NCBI RefSeq assembly: GCF_000024925.1
Contig: NC_013521.1
Span: 62,001-126,000, forward strand
Source: Sanguibacter keddieii DSM 10542
GTDB lineage: Bacteria; Actinomycetota; Actinomycetes; Actinomycetales; Cellulomonadaceae
Direction: 5' to 3'
DNA length: 64,000 bases
The first letter of the stretch is position 1. Every line of letters starts with the position of its first letter. The notes under the pieces were generated by a model. That model was not told where the DNA came from and did not search any database. It saw only the letters and a program-made list of their open reading frames with translations. The position numbers were made by a program, and so were the translations under genes. Shown here one piece after another: positions 23,629-32,097 of the stretch.

Positions 23629-24762
23629 TCACACGTTGAGCCGGTACCCCCGCTTGACCACGGTCGCCACGAGGCGTGGCTCGGGCAGCGACGCCCGGAG
23701 CCGGCTCATCGCCATGTCGAGGGCGTGCTCGTTCTCGGCCTCGGGCAGGTGCGCCATGAGGTCCTTGCGGGTGAGCACGGCCCCCTTGCTCGCGGCGAGG
23801 GCACGGAACAGCGCGAGCGGGGCGGGGGCCAGCTGGCCCGCGCGGCCGTCGAAGACCACCGAGCGCCCGCGGATCTGCACCTGCCCCAGCGCGGTGGGGA
23901 ACTCGGCCACCTGGTGCAGCGCGAGGTGCTCGCACACCAGCCGGATGAGCGCGCCCATGCGGAACCGCTCGGGGATGATCGGCGTCACGCCGGCGACCTC
24001 GAGAGGCCCTGCGGTCACCGGACCGACGGCGGCCGCCACCACGTCGGTGCGCAACGCGTCGAGCAGCTGGTCGAGGACACCCTGCTCGATCGCCGAGGTG
24101 AGGAACGCGTCGACCGCCGGGGCGCTCGTGAAGGTGACGACGTCGAGGTTGCGCGAGCACACCGCGTCGATGAGCCTCGGCAGCCGCTCCGCGCCGTCGG
24201 GCTTCACCCAGCGGTAGGGCTCGACGGTGAGCACCCGCGCCCCGCCGGCACGCAGCCGCTCGAGCTGCTGGCCGTCCGTGTACCCGTGGAGCTGGACGGC
24301 CACCGTCAGCCCGTCGACGCCCTCGTCGAGCAGCATGTCGATCACCGACGAGGTGCGCTCGTCGTGCGCGATGCCGACGTCGTCCAGGCCCGCCGCGCGG
24401 ACCGCGCCGCGGGCCTTGGGACCGCGGACGAAGATCCGGGAGGCCTGCAGCACCTCGGTGAGCGGGTCGCCGAGGCCCGCGGCGTCAGCAGCCTCGCTCC
24501 ACCGACGCATGCCGTAGGCCGTGGTGACCACCATGACGTCGGGCGGCGTCTCCAGGATCGCCCGGGTGTCCGCGAGCAGGTCGACGTCCTCCTCCACGGG
24601 CGCGATGCGCAGCGCGGGGGCGTGCATCACCTGCGCGCCGCGCCGCTCGAGCGCCGCGATGAGGTCGTCCGACCGCCGGTCCGACGTCACGCCGATCCGG
24701 AACCCCGAGAGCTGGTCGTTGCTGAACTCGGTGACACCGGACGTGTCGTCGGCAGCGTTCAT
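23629..24762 (-). CDS. nnaR: HemD-like regulator of nitrite assimilation (NnaR type)
   Basis: 377 residues. The first 270 resemble uroporphyrinogen-III synthase (VVTTAYGMRRW, VTFTSAPAVDAFL, AAVGPVTAGPLEVAGVTPIIPE). The last 95 form an OmpR-type winged helix (FRALAASKGAVLTRKDLMAHLP...DMAMSRLRASL, ending VVKRGYRLNV). This fusion is known from mycobacterial NnaR, which activates nirBD together with GlnR. Here it is the last gene of nirB-cobA-nnaR, coupled to cobA by a 4-bp overlap. Whether the HemD part still makes uroporphyrinogen or only senses a haem-pathway ligand is not clear. Confidence 0.88.
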   Translation of the reverse strand: MNAADDTSGVTEFSNDQLSGFRIGVTSDRRSDDLIAALERRGAQVMHAPALRIAPVEEDVDLLADTRAILETPPDVMVVTTAYGMRRWSEAADAAGLGDPLTEVLQASRIFVRGPKARGAVRAAGLDDVGIAHDERTSSVIDMLLDEGVDGLTVAVQLHGYTDGQQLERLRAGGARVLTVEPYRWVKPDGAERLPRLIDAVCSRNLDVVTFTSAPAVDAFLTSAIEQGVLDQLLDALRTDVVAAAVGPVTAGPLEVAGVTPIIPERFRMGALIRLVCEHLALHQVAEFPTALGQVQIRGRSVVFDGRAGQLAPAPLALFRALAASKGAVLTRKDLMAHLPEAENEHALDMAMSRLRASLPEPRLVATVVKRGYRLNV

Positions 24763-25781
24763 CCAGATACTCCTAGCGAGGCGCCCGCCAGCTCGGTGAG
24801 CTCACGGGGCCAGTCGTGGCCGAGGCGGACGACCTCGCCGATGACGAGGACGGCCGGGTTAGAACATCCCGCGAGCGTAGCCGCTGACGTCGCCTCGCCG
24901 AGAGTCGAGCAGGTCGTGCGCTGGTTCATGCTGTACCCGCGCTCCACCACGGCCACCGGCATGTCCGGCGTCATCCCCGCCTGCCGCAGACCCGTCATCG
25001 TCTGGTGCATGGTGCCGATCCCCATGAGCACCACGATGGTCCCGCCCAGCCCGGCCAGGTGCTCGCACTCCGACGCCGTGAGCGGCACGTGGCCCGAGAT
25101 CACCGTGAACAGGCGCGACACCTCACGGTGCGTCACCGGGATGCCGGCCGCCGCCGGCACCGACACGGCCGACGTGATGCCGGGGACCACCCGCACCGGG
25201 ATGCCCGCAGCCCGCGCCGCCAGCACCTCCTCCGAACCACGTCCGAACACGTAGGGGTCGCCGCCCTTGAGGCGCACCACCGTCTCGCCGGCCCGCGCCC
25301 GGTCGACCATGAGCTCCTCGATGCCACGCTGTGTGATCGCGTGGTGCCCAGGACGCTTGCCGACGTCCACCAGCTCGGCACCGTGGGTCAGCTCGGCGAG
25401 GTTCTCGTGCGGGGCCAGCCGGTCGTAGAGCACCACGTCGGCGTCCGCGAGAGCCTGACGGCCCGCCACCGTGAGGAGCTCGTCCTGGCCGGGCCCACCA
25501 CCCACTAGGATGACCTGGCCCCCAGGAGCTGCGGCGTCCTCGCGGACCACCAGGTGCGTCCTCCGCAACCGGGCCACCACGTCGTCCCACCCGCCCTGGC
25601 AGTCGTCGACCGCGATGACGAGCCGCACGTCCTCCAGGCCCGTGAGGTCGACGTCGGCCGGCGTGTGCGCGGTGCGCACCACCGCCCCGGCGTGGGTGCA
25701 GCGCCGCAGGGCACGCCGCGCGCTGTGCGCGGTGCCGAGGATCAGCACCGTGGTGCCGGCGAGGTCGAGGTCGAGGTTCAC
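24759..25781 (-). CDS. cobA: Uroporphyrinogen-III C-methyltransferase (SUMT) with a degenerate N-terminal domain
   Basis: 340 residues. The catalytic SUMT domain starts near residue 88: VILVGGGPGQDELLTVAG, DVVLYDRLA, VDVGKRPGHH, VVRLKGGDPYVFGRG and VVPGITSAVSVPAAAGIPVTHR are the classical motifs. It methylates uroporphyrinogen III twice to give precorrin-2, the sirohaem precursor. The first 85 residues look like a shortened precorrin-2 dehydrogenase (CysG-N) Rossmann domain whose usual glycine motif is altered (VLILGTAHSA), so dehydrogenase activity is doubtful. It lies 3 bp after nirB, and NirB needs sirohaem. Confidence 0.92.
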   Translation of the reverse strand: MNLDLDLAGTTVLILGTAHSARRALRRCTHAGAVVRTAHTPADVDLTGLEDVRLVIAVDDCQGGWDDVVARLRRTHLVVREDAAAPGGQVILVGGGPGQDELLTVAGRQALADADVVLYDRLAPHENLAELTHGAELVDVGKRPGHHAITQRGIEELMVDRARAGETVVRLKGGDPYVFGRGSEEVLAARAAGIPVRVVPGITSAVSVPAAAGIPVTHREVSRLFTVISGHVPLTASECEHLAGLGGTIVVLMGIGTMHQTMTGLRQAGMTPDMPVAVVERGYSMNQRTTCSTLGEATSAATLAGCSNPAVLVIGEVVRLGHDWPRELTELAGASLGVSG

Positions 25782-25784
25782 GGG

Positions 25785-28427
25785 TCAGCCCTCCTGGTTC
25801 TCGGGACGCACGGGGATGCTCAGCCCCGCCAGCATGACGGGTCCGCGCACCGGCTCGTCGAAGCTCTCGATCCCTGGGCCGAGGTCCCCGGCCCGCTCGG
25901 CGGGCGTCGCCGGACGACGCTGCCCGCGCTCGCGGACGTAGGCGGTCGACTGGTCGGCCTCGGTCGGGGCGTTGACGAAGGAGCGGAACCGCCGCAGCCT
26001 GTCGGGGTCCTTGAGGGTCGCGGCCCACTCGTCCTCGTAGTGCTCGACGTGCAGGGCCATCGCGGCCTCGAGGTCGTCCCCGATGCCGAGGGAGTCCTCG
26101 ACGACCACCTGGTGCACGTGGTCGACCCCGCCGTCGAGGTCTTCCATCCAGCGGGCCGTGCGCTGCAGGCGGTCGGCCGTGCGGATGTAGTACATGAGGT
26201 AGCGGTCGACGTACCGGATGAGGGTCTCGTCGTCGAGGTCCTTGGCGAGCAGCTGGCCGTGGACGGGCTGGAACCCGCCGTTGCCGCCGACGTAGAGGTT
26301 CCACCCGGTGTCGGTCGCGATGACGCCGACGTCCTTGCCGCGCGCCTCGGCGCACTCGCGGGCGCAGCCCGACACCCCCATCTTGAACTTGTGCGGTGCG
26401 CGGAGCCCGCGGTACCGGAGCTCGAGCTGGATGGCCATGGCCACCGAGTCCTGCACGCCGAAGCGGCACCAGGTGGAGCCCACGCAGGACTTCACGTTGC
26501 GCAGCGCCTTGCCGTAGGCCTGGCCCGACTCGAAGCCGGCCTCGACGAGCTGCTTCCAGATCTCCGGCAGCTGGTCGAGCCGTGCCCCGAAGAGGTCGAT
26601 GCGCTGCCCGCCGGTGATCTTCGTGTACAGCCCGAACTCGATCGCGACCTTCGCGATGACCGCGAGCTTCTCCGGCGTGATCTCGCCGCCGGGGATGCGG
26701 GGGACCACGGAGTACGAGCCGTCCTTCTGCATGTTCGCCAGGGCGCGGTCGTTGGTGTCCTGGAGGGCGCCGCGCCCCGGGTCGAGCACGTAGTCGGTGT
26801 GCTGCGAGGCGAGGATCGACCCGATGGCCGGCTTGCAGATGTCACAGCCGCGGCCGGAGCCGAAGCGGCCCAGGATCTCCTCGAAGGACGTGAGGCCGAG
26901 GGCGCGCACACCCTCGAACAGCTCGGCCCGCGACATGGGCACGTGCTCGCACATGGCCTTCGACACGGCGACACCGGCCTTGGTGAGCTCGCCCTCGAGG
27001 AGCTTCTTGAGCATCGGCACGCACGAGCCGCACTGCGTGCCCGCCCGGGTGCAGGTCTTGAGCTTTCCCAGGTCGTGGCAGGGGGCGGTCTTGGCGTCGC
27101 CGTGGACGGCGGCGCGGGCCGTGCCCACCGCGACGTTGTTGCAGGAGCAGAGGATGGCGTCGTCGGGCAGCTCGGTCTGCGGGGCCTCGCCGCCGCCCGC
27201 TGCGGTGAGGAACGCCCCGGGCTCGGCGCCGAGCTCGCGGCCGAGCAACGGCCGCAGCGAGGTGTACGGGGTGGCGTCGCCCACGAAGATGCCGCCGAGG
27301 AGCGTCTTGGCGTCGTCGGTGACGACGATCTTCTGGTACATCCCGCGGGCCGGGTCGGCGTAGACGATCTCGAGGCAGTGCTCGCTCGCGCCGAAGGCGT
27401 CGCCGAAGCTCGCGACGTCCACGCCCGACAGCTTGAGGCGGGTCGCGGTGTCGAAGCCGGGGAAGGTCGCGGCACCGCCGTGCAGACGGTCGGCGACCAC
27501 CTCGGCCATGGTGTTGGCCGGCGCGACGAGGCCGACGCACCGGCCCTCGAAGCTCGCGACCTCGCCGATCGCCCAGATGCCGGGGACCGAGGTCGAGCAG
27601 TCGTCGGAGATCTCGACGCCGCCGCGCGGCCCGGTGACCAGGCCGGCGGAGGCCGCGAGCTCGTCGCGAGGCCGGATGCCGATCGCGGCGACCACGAGGT
27701 CTGCCGGGAGCTCCGCGCCGTCGCCGAGCTCGAGGGCCACGACGCGGTCGTCCTGGACCAGGACACCCACGGGTCGGGTGCCGCAGTGCACCTCGATGCC
27801 CGTCGACGCGATGAGCCGGCCGAGGGCCTGCCCGCCGCCCTCGTCGAGCTGGGCGTTCATCAGCCACCCGGCGCCGTTGACCACGGCCGCCTCGGCACCG
27901 AGCTCCTGCAGACCGCCCGCAGCCTCGAGACCCAGCAGACCACCACCGACGACGACCGCGCGGGGCGCCCGGCCGAGCTCGGCGGCGAGGCGCGTCACCT
28001 CGGCCGCCAGGCCCCAGACGTCGTCGACGGTCCGGTACACGTGCGTGCGGTCGCCGCCCGGGAAGGTGAGGCGGGCCGCGTCGGAGCCCGTCGCCAGCAC
28101 CAGCTCGTCGTAGGCGACGGTGCTGGTGGACGTCTGGACGGTCCGGGCCTGGGCGTCGACCGCGACGGCGCGCTCGCCGGTGCGCAGCGTCACCGCGGGG
28201 TGGTCCCACAGCTCGCCGCCCCCGAGGGTGAGGTCGACGTCGCCGACGAAGGCCTTGCTCAGCGCGACGCGGTCGTAGGGCTGGTGCACCTCCTCGGCGA
28301 GGACGGTGATGCGCAGGCCCGCGGTGTCACGGGACGCCATCGCCTCGACGAACCTGTGCGCGGCGGGGCCGCCACCGACGACGACGACGTGCCGTCCGGG
28401 GGTGGGGGCTGCGGCGTTTCCGGTCAT
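25785..28427 (-). CDS. nirB: Assimilatory nitrite reductase, large subunit (sirohaem, NAD(P)H)
   Basis: 880 residues with the full NirB order. An FAD/NAD(P)H oxidoreductase domain begins VVVVGGGPAAHRFVEAM near residue 13, and a second nucleotide motif AVVVGGGLLGLEAAGG sits near 160. BFD-like [2Fe-2S] cysteines follow in CSCNNV and CTRAGTQCGSC near 430-470. The sirohaem/[4Fe-4S] half ends with cysteines in CVGSTWC and CARECAEARG near 640-690. It reduces nitrite to ammonium in the cytoplasm. The small subunit gene nirD is divergent, not downstream as in the usual nirBD operon. Confidence 0.95.
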   Translation of the reverse strand: MTGNAAAPTPGRHVVVVGGGPAAHRFVEAMASRDTAGLRITVLAEEVHQPYDRVALSKAFVGDVDLTLGGGELWDHPAVTLRTGERAVAVDAQARTVQTSTSTVAYDELVLATGSDAARLTFPGGDRTHVYRTVDDVWGLAAEVTRLAAELGRAPRAVVVGGGLLGLEAAGGLQELGAEAAVVNGAGWLMNAQLDEGGGQALGRLIASTGIEVHCGTRPVGVLVQDDRVVALELGDGAELPADLVVAAIGIRPRDELAASAGLVTGPRGGVEISDDCSTSVPGIWAIGEVASFEGRCVGLVAPANTMAEVVADRLHGGAATFPGFDTATRLKLSGVDVASFGDAFGASEHCLEIVYADPARGMYQKIVVTDDAKTLLGGIFVGDATPYTSLRPLLGRELGAEPGAFLTAAGGGEAPQTELPDDAILCSCNNVAVGTARAAVHGDAKTAPCHDLGKLKTCTRAGTQCGSCVPMLKKLLEGELTKAGVAVSKAMCEHVPMSRAELFEGVRALGLTSFEEILGRFGSGRGCDICKPAIGSILASQHTDYVLDPGRGALQDTNDRALANMQKDGSYSVVPRIPGGEITPEKLAVIAKVAIEFGLYTKITGGQRIDLFGARLDQLPEIWKQLVEAGFESGQAYGKALRNVKSCVGSTWCRFGVQDSVAMAIQLELRYRGLRAPHKFKMGVSGCARECAEARGKDVGVIATDTGWNLYVGGNGGFQPVHGQLLAKDLDDETLIRYVDRYLMYYIRTADRLQRTARWMEDLDGGVDHVHQVVVEDSLGIGDDLEAAMALHVEHYEDEWAATLKDPDRLRRFRSFVNAPTEADQSTAYVRERGQRRPATPAERAGDLGPGIESFDEPVRGPVMLAGLSIPVRPENQEG

Positions 28428-28466
28428 GCGAGTACCTCCAGGGGGCGACGACGAGCGGGTGAGATG

Positions 28467-28480
28467 CGACCGTACGGTCG
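28467..28480. promoter_or_regulatory. 14-bp palindrome close to the nirB start
   Basis: CGACCGTACGGTCG is a perfect palindrome 40 bp before the nirB start. It lies beside the GlnR-like arrays and could be a site for NnaR or another regulator. Confidence 0.35.
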
Positions 28481-28484
28481 TGCC

Positions 28485-28533
28485 GTTTCCCTGCCGTTGC
28501 CCTCGGGTGTCCCCCGGGTCACCAGGTTGTCAC
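28485..28533 (-). promoter_or_regulatory. GlnR-box-like array facing nirB
   Basis: Read on the minus strand, five units follow each other every 11 bp: GTGAC (28533), GTGAC (28522), GACAC (28511), GCAAC (28500) and GAAAC (28489). GlnR sites in actinobacteria alternate GTnAC and GAAAC units with six-base spacers, the same period. The outer units fit best. The array lies 58 bp upstream of the nirB start. Confidence 0.55.
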
Positions 28534-28561
28534 CGCCCTCTCGCGCGGGTGTGAGAAGAAG

Positions 28562-28599
28562 GTCACGAGAGGGAAACCCCGCGCCGACCTCCGGGAAAC
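28562..28599 (+). promoter_or_regulatory. GlnR box facing nirD
   Basis: GTCAC, GAAAC, CCGAC and GAAAC start at 28562, 28573, 28584 and 28595, each separated by exactly six bases. This matches the actinobacterial GlnR consensus (GTnAC-n6-GAAAC, twice) in three of four units. It lies 92 bp upstream of nirD. GlnR is the established activator of nirBD in Streptomyces and mycobacteria. Confidence 0.7.
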
Positions 28600-28690
28600 A
28601 CGCCGTCGATAGCGTCGGGCTCACCGACGGTCGCCCCGACCGTCAGCAGGCCAGAGGCCCGCTGCACCACCGCCACGACAGGAGCCCGAC

Positions 28691-29101
28691 ATGACCGAGA
28701 CGATCGTCGCTCGCCCCCGGACCACCAGCTCCCAGCAGTGGCGGCGCGTGTGCCGCCTCGACGAGCTCGAGACCGGCTGGGGAGAGGCCGCCATGGTCGA
28801 CGGCGCGCAGGTCGCGCTGTTCCGCCTCGCCGACGCCGGCGTCTACGCCGTGAGCCACCGCGACCCCGCGACCGGGTCGCACGTCATGGCCCGCGGCATC
28901 ACCGGCTCCAAGACCGTCGCCTCGGGGGAGCGGGTCACCGTCGCGTCCCCGCTGCACAAGCAGGTCTACGACATCGAGACCGGCGAGTGCTTCACCAGCC
29001 CCGCGCTGCACCTGCAGACCTTCCCGACGCAGGTCGTCGACGGGTACGTCGAGGTCGCCCTCGAGGTGGCGGTCGAGGTCGAGGTGCGGGCCGCCGCGTG
29101 A
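28691..29101 (+). CDS. nirD: Nitrite reductase small subunit (NirD, Rieske-like fold)
   Basis: 136 residues. The NirD pattern is seen: WRRVCRLDELETGWGEAAMVDGAQVALFRL near the start, DPATGSHVMARGITG in the middle and VASPLHKQVYDIETGECF near residues 80-97. As in other NirD proteins, the Rieske cluster ligands are largely absent (only His at PLHKQ remains), so it is a structural partner of NirB. It is divergent from nirB and coupled to the sirohydrochlorin chelatase gene by a 4-bp overlap. ACAGGAG precedes the ATG. Confidence 0.92.
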   Translation: MTETIVARPRTTSSQQWRRVCRLDELETGWGEAAMVDGAQVALFRLADAGVYAVSHRDPATGSHVMARGITGSKTVASGERVTVASPLHKQVYDIETGECFTSPALHLQTFPTQVVDGYVEVALEVAVEVEVRAAA

Positions 29102-29853
29102 CGGCGCTCGACCACGGTGCCCTCCAGGCCCCTGCCGGTCCGTACGCTCGTGCGTACGCCGAGGTCGGCCGGACGCCGGTCCTCGTCGCCTGCTCGCACG
29201 GCACCTCGTCGCCCACCGGCCAGCGCGCCGTGAGCGCCCTCGTCGACGCCGTCGCGCTGCGCCGCCCCGACCTCGACGTCCTCGGGTGCTGCGTCGACGT
29301 CCAGCAGCCCGACGTCCCCACCACCCTCGGCGACATCGGCGACGAGCCCGTGCACATCGTCCCGCTGCTGCTCTCCGCCGGCTTCCACGTGTACGTCGAC
29401 CTCGCCGAGGCCGCCGCAGAGGCACCCGACGCCGTGGTGCGCCCGGCCCTCGGCCCTGACCCGCGCCTCGTCCGGCAGCTCGTCGCCCGCCTCGACGAGG
29501 CCGGTCTCGCGCCGGACGACGCCGTGGTGCTGGCCGTCGCCGGGTCCTCCGACGCCCGGGCCGTCGAGGACTGCGAGGTCATGGGCCGCCTCCTCGGGCA
29601 GGCGATCGGGCGCGACGTCCTCGTCGGCTACATCTCCGCCGTCCAGCCCGCCCTGCCCGACGCCGTCGAGACCGCGCGCTCGCGCCACGGCGGGCGCCGG
29701 GTGGTCGTCGCGACCTACCTGCTGGCACCCGGCTACTTCGCGGACCTCGCGGGCCGGGCCGGGGCGGACGTCGTCACCGAGCCGCTGCTCAGCGCCGCCG
29801 ACCCGGCCCCGGCCGAGATGGTCGAGCTCGTGGTGGAGCGGTACGGACTCTGA
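29098..29853 (+). CDS. Sirohydrochlorin chelatase (CbiX/SirB family)
   Basis: 251 residues from a GTG overlapping the nirD stop (GTGA). The protein shows the two-half chelatase fold. LVACSHGTSSPTGQRAVSALV near residue 31 contains the first catalytic His, and HIVPLLLSAGFHVYVDL near residue 85 the second. The second half repeats the fold weakly (VLAVAGSSDARAVED, VATYLLAPGYFADL). It inserts iron into sirohydrochlorin, completing sirohaem for NirB. A cobalt chelatase role cannot be excluded, but the operon argues for sirohaem. Confidence 0.88.
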   Translation: MTALDHGALQAPAGPYARAYAEVGRTPVLVACSHGTSSPTGQRAVSALVDAVALRRPDLDVLGCCVDVQQPDVPTTLGDIGDEPVHIVPLLLSAGFHVYVDLAEAAAEAPDAVVRPALGPDPRLVRQLVARLDEAGLAPDDAVVLAVAGSSDARAVEDCEVMGRLLGQAIGRDVLVGYISAVQPALPDAVETARSRHGGRRVVVATYLLAPGYFADLAGRAGADVVTEPLLSAADPAPAEMVELVVERYGL

Positions 29854-29914
29854 GACCGGCCGTCGTCGGGACTGCTCTTCCGCCCTGGCGAGCGCGACGG
29901 GTCATACTCGCTGC

Positions 29915-30070
29915 ATGGAGCCTACGAACGCGACGGTCGAGGAGTCCGTCCTGACGACCGCGCTGACCAGCCGTGCGAAGGCTGCGATGGACCGAGCTGG
30001 ACAGCCGACTGGTGACAGGTTCTTCCAGCAGCTCTCGGAGCGATCGATGCTCGATCAGACCGAGTGGTGA
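29915..30070 (+). CDS. Possible small protein (51 residues)
   Basis: An open frame of 51 codons fills much of the 305-bp gap after the chelatase gene. It starts at an ATG six bases after CATACT, the leaderless layout seen elsewhere in this window. The predicted protein is soluble and helical-looking (ALTSRAKAAMDRAGQPTGDR, then FFQQLSERSML). Codon use is less GC-biased than in its neighbours. It resembles nothing I know, and could be a remnant or a real small gene. Confidence 0.3.
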   Translation: MEPTNATVEESVLTTALTSRAKAAMDRAGQPTGDRFFQQLSERSMLDQTEW

Positions 30071-30146
30071 TCGGTCTCGTCGACGACAACTTTTCTTGGC
30101 TCGTGCACAGTTCAGTTGGCTCGCGACGCGAGTGCGCACCCGGCGA

Positions 30147-30152
30147 TAGGTT
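30147..30152 (+). promoter_or_regulatory. -10 element of a leaderless promoter
   Basis: TAGGTT, six bases before the amidohydrolase ATG. Confidence 0.5.
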
Positions 30153-30158
30153 GGTCCC

Positions 30159-31397
30159 ATGACTGATCCACGTGGAACCTCCCCCCTGACCGCCCTCGTC
30201 AACGGCTATGTCGTGCCCGTCTCCTCCGCCCCGGTCGAGCGCGGCACCGTCCTCCTGCGGGACGGCAAGATCGTCGCCGTGGGCGCCGACGTCGAGGTCC
30301 CGGCCGACGCGACCGTCGTCGACGTCGCCGGGAAGTGGGTCCTGCCCGGGTTCGTCGAGTCGCACGGCCACGTGGGCATCGACGAGGAGGGCAACGGCCC
30401 GATCGGCAACGACGTCAACGAGATGACCCGGCCGACCACGCCCGGTGTCCGCGCGATCGACGCCGTGAACATCGACGACGAGGGCTTCCGCGACGCGCTG
30501 TCCGGCGGCATCACCTCGGTGGTCGTCAAGCCCGGGTCGGGCAACGTCATCGGCGGGCAGACCGTCGCGATCAAGACGTGGGGCGGCCGCACCATCGACG
30601 AGCAGGTCATCAGCGAGTCGGTGAGCGTGAAGTCGGCGCTCGGCGAGAACCCCAAGCGCGTGTACGGCGAGAAGAAGCAGATGCCGTCGACCCGCCTCGG
30701 GGTCGCGTTCATCCTGCGTGAGGCCTTCGCGAAGGCCGAGCACTACGCCGCGTCGCGCGCCGCGGCGGAGAAGAAGGGCGAGCCCTTCGCCCGCGACCTC
30801 GACCTCGAGGTGCTCGCCCGCGTGCTCGACGGCGAGCTCGCCTGGGACCAGCACGTGCACCGCCACGACGACATCGCCACCGCGATCCGCCTCGCCGACG
30901 AGTTCGGCTACCGCCTGGTCATCAACCACGGCACCGAGGGCCACAAGCTCGCCGACGTCCTCGCCGAGCGCGACATCCCGGTGATCTACGGCCCCATGCT
31001 CACCAACCGCAGCAAGGTCGAGCTCCGCGACCGTGCGATCACCAACCTCGTGGCCCTCGCGAAGGCCGGCGTCCGCGTCGCCATCACCACCGACCACCCG
31101 GTGATCCCCATCAACCTGCTCATCACCCAGGCGACGCTCGCGGTCCGCGACGGCCTGCCGCGCGAGACGGCCCTCGAGGCGCTCACCACGAACCCCGCGT
31201 CGTTCCTCGGCCTCGACGGACGCATCGGCGCCCTCGCCGAGGGCCTCGACGCCGACGTCGTCGTGTGGTCGGGCGACCCCCTCGACGCGATGTCCCGTGC
31301 CGAGCGCGTGTTCATCGACGGGCGCGAGGTCTTCACCTGGGACGCCGAGGCCCACGTCGGCCGCGCCGTCGAGCGCCTCGGTCGCACCGCCGGCTGA
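30159..31397 (+). CDS. Amidohydrolase (imidazolonepropionase-like)
   Basis: 412 residues of the metal-dependent amidohydrolase superfamily. The metal site motif is altered: VLPGFVESHGHVGI near residue 62 gives His-x-His as HGH. Later ligands are seen in WDQHVHRHDDI near 230, VINHGTEGHKL near 250 and the catalytic Asp in VAITTDHPVIP near 310. The end, LDADVVVWSGDPLD, is the usual return strand. The substrate is unknown, with imidazolonepropionase-like or dipeptidase activity typical. It is a stand-alone leaderless gene. Confidence 0.85.
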   Translation: MTDPRGTSPLTALVNGYVVPVSSAPVERGTVLLRDGKIVAVGADVEVPADATVVDVAGKWVLPGFVESHGHVGIDEEGNGPIGNDVNEMTRPTTPGVRAIDAVNIDDEGFRDALSGGITSVVVKPGSGNVIGGQTVAIKTWGGRTIDEQVISESVSVKSALGENPKRVYGEKKQMPSTRLGVAFILREAFAKAEHYAASRAAAEKKGEPFARDLDLEVLARVLDGELAWDQHVHRHDDIATAIRLADEFGYRLVINHGTEGHKLADVLAERDIPVIYGPMLTNRSKVELRDRAITNLVALAKAGVRVAITTDHPVIPINLLITQATLAVRDGLPRETALEALTTNPASFLGLDGRIGALAEGLDADVVVWSGDPLDAMSRAERVFIDGREVFTWDAEAHVGRAVERLGRTAG

Positions 31398-31410
31398 CGG
31401 GCGGGGCGGG

Positions 31411-32004
31411 ATGGTCTCTGACGAGCGCACGTCGCCCGGTCCGCTGCGGCTGCCGGAGCTGACCGGGCCGCGGGTGCGTCTGCGGGCTTGGCGGGCGACG
31501 GACACGCACGCGGTCCGGGAGGCGTCGTACGACCCGCTCATCCCGCTCATCACGTCCGTACCGTCGGTCGACAGCGAGGACGAGGCGCTCGCCTTCGTCG
31601 AGCGCCAGCACGACCGGCTGCGCACCCGTGCCGGGTACGCCTTCGCGATCGCCGACGCTGACGACCGTGCGGTCGGCCACGCCATCCTCCAGCTCCGTCT
31701 GGCGGAGGGGGCGCGCGGCAGCGTCGGCTACTGGGTGTGCCCGTCGCAGCGCCGTCGTGGGTACGCGGCCGAGGCGCTGCAGACGCTCACGGCGTGGGCG
31801 GTAGACCTCCCGGAGCTCGACCGGCTCGAGCTGTACGTCGAGCCGTGGAACGAGGGGTCGTGGCGCGCTGCCGAGTCGGCCGGCTACGAGCGAGAGGGTC
31901 TGCTCCGCGCCTGGGAGCGGGTCGCCGGGGTGTCCCGCGACATGTACATGTACGGGCAGCTGACCTCGCAGGGATCGGCCCGCGGCGAACACGGCTCCTC
32001 CTGA
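31411..32004 (+). CDS. GNAT-family N-acetyltransferase
   Basis: 197 residues of the RimJ/RimL subtype. It begins LPELTGPRVRLRAWRATDTHAVREA; the acetyl-CoA pyrophosphate-binding loop is CPSQRRRGYAAEALQTLTAWA near residues 110-130. YVEPWNEGSWRAAESAGYEREGLLR is the usual motif B region. It transfers acetyl groups to amines or N-termini; the substrate is unknown. GGGGCGGG precedes the ATG, 13 bp after the amidohydrolase stop, so the two are likely cotranscribed. Confidence 0.82.
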   Translation: MVSDERTSPGPLRLPELTGPRVRLRAWRATDTHAVREASYDPLIPLITSVPSVDSEDEALAFVERQHDRLRTRAGYAFAIADADDRAVGHAILQLRLAEGARGSVGYWVCPSQRRRGYAAEALQTLTAWAVDLPELDRLELYVEPWNEGSWRAAESAGYEREGLLRAWERVAGVSRDMYMYGQLTSQGSARGEHGSS

Positions 32005-32097
32005 GCCCTGCGCGGTGGCCCCGGCGGGCGCGCCGCTGCAAGACTGAGGCCGACCGCAGCGGCGCACGGTGCGCGGTCGGGACGAGAGGACGGATCG

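Noticed and set aside
25554-28694. Plus-strand open frame of about 1046 codons opposite nirB
   Set aside because: Antisense shadow of nirB and cobA, with the same low-complexity composition and no motif.
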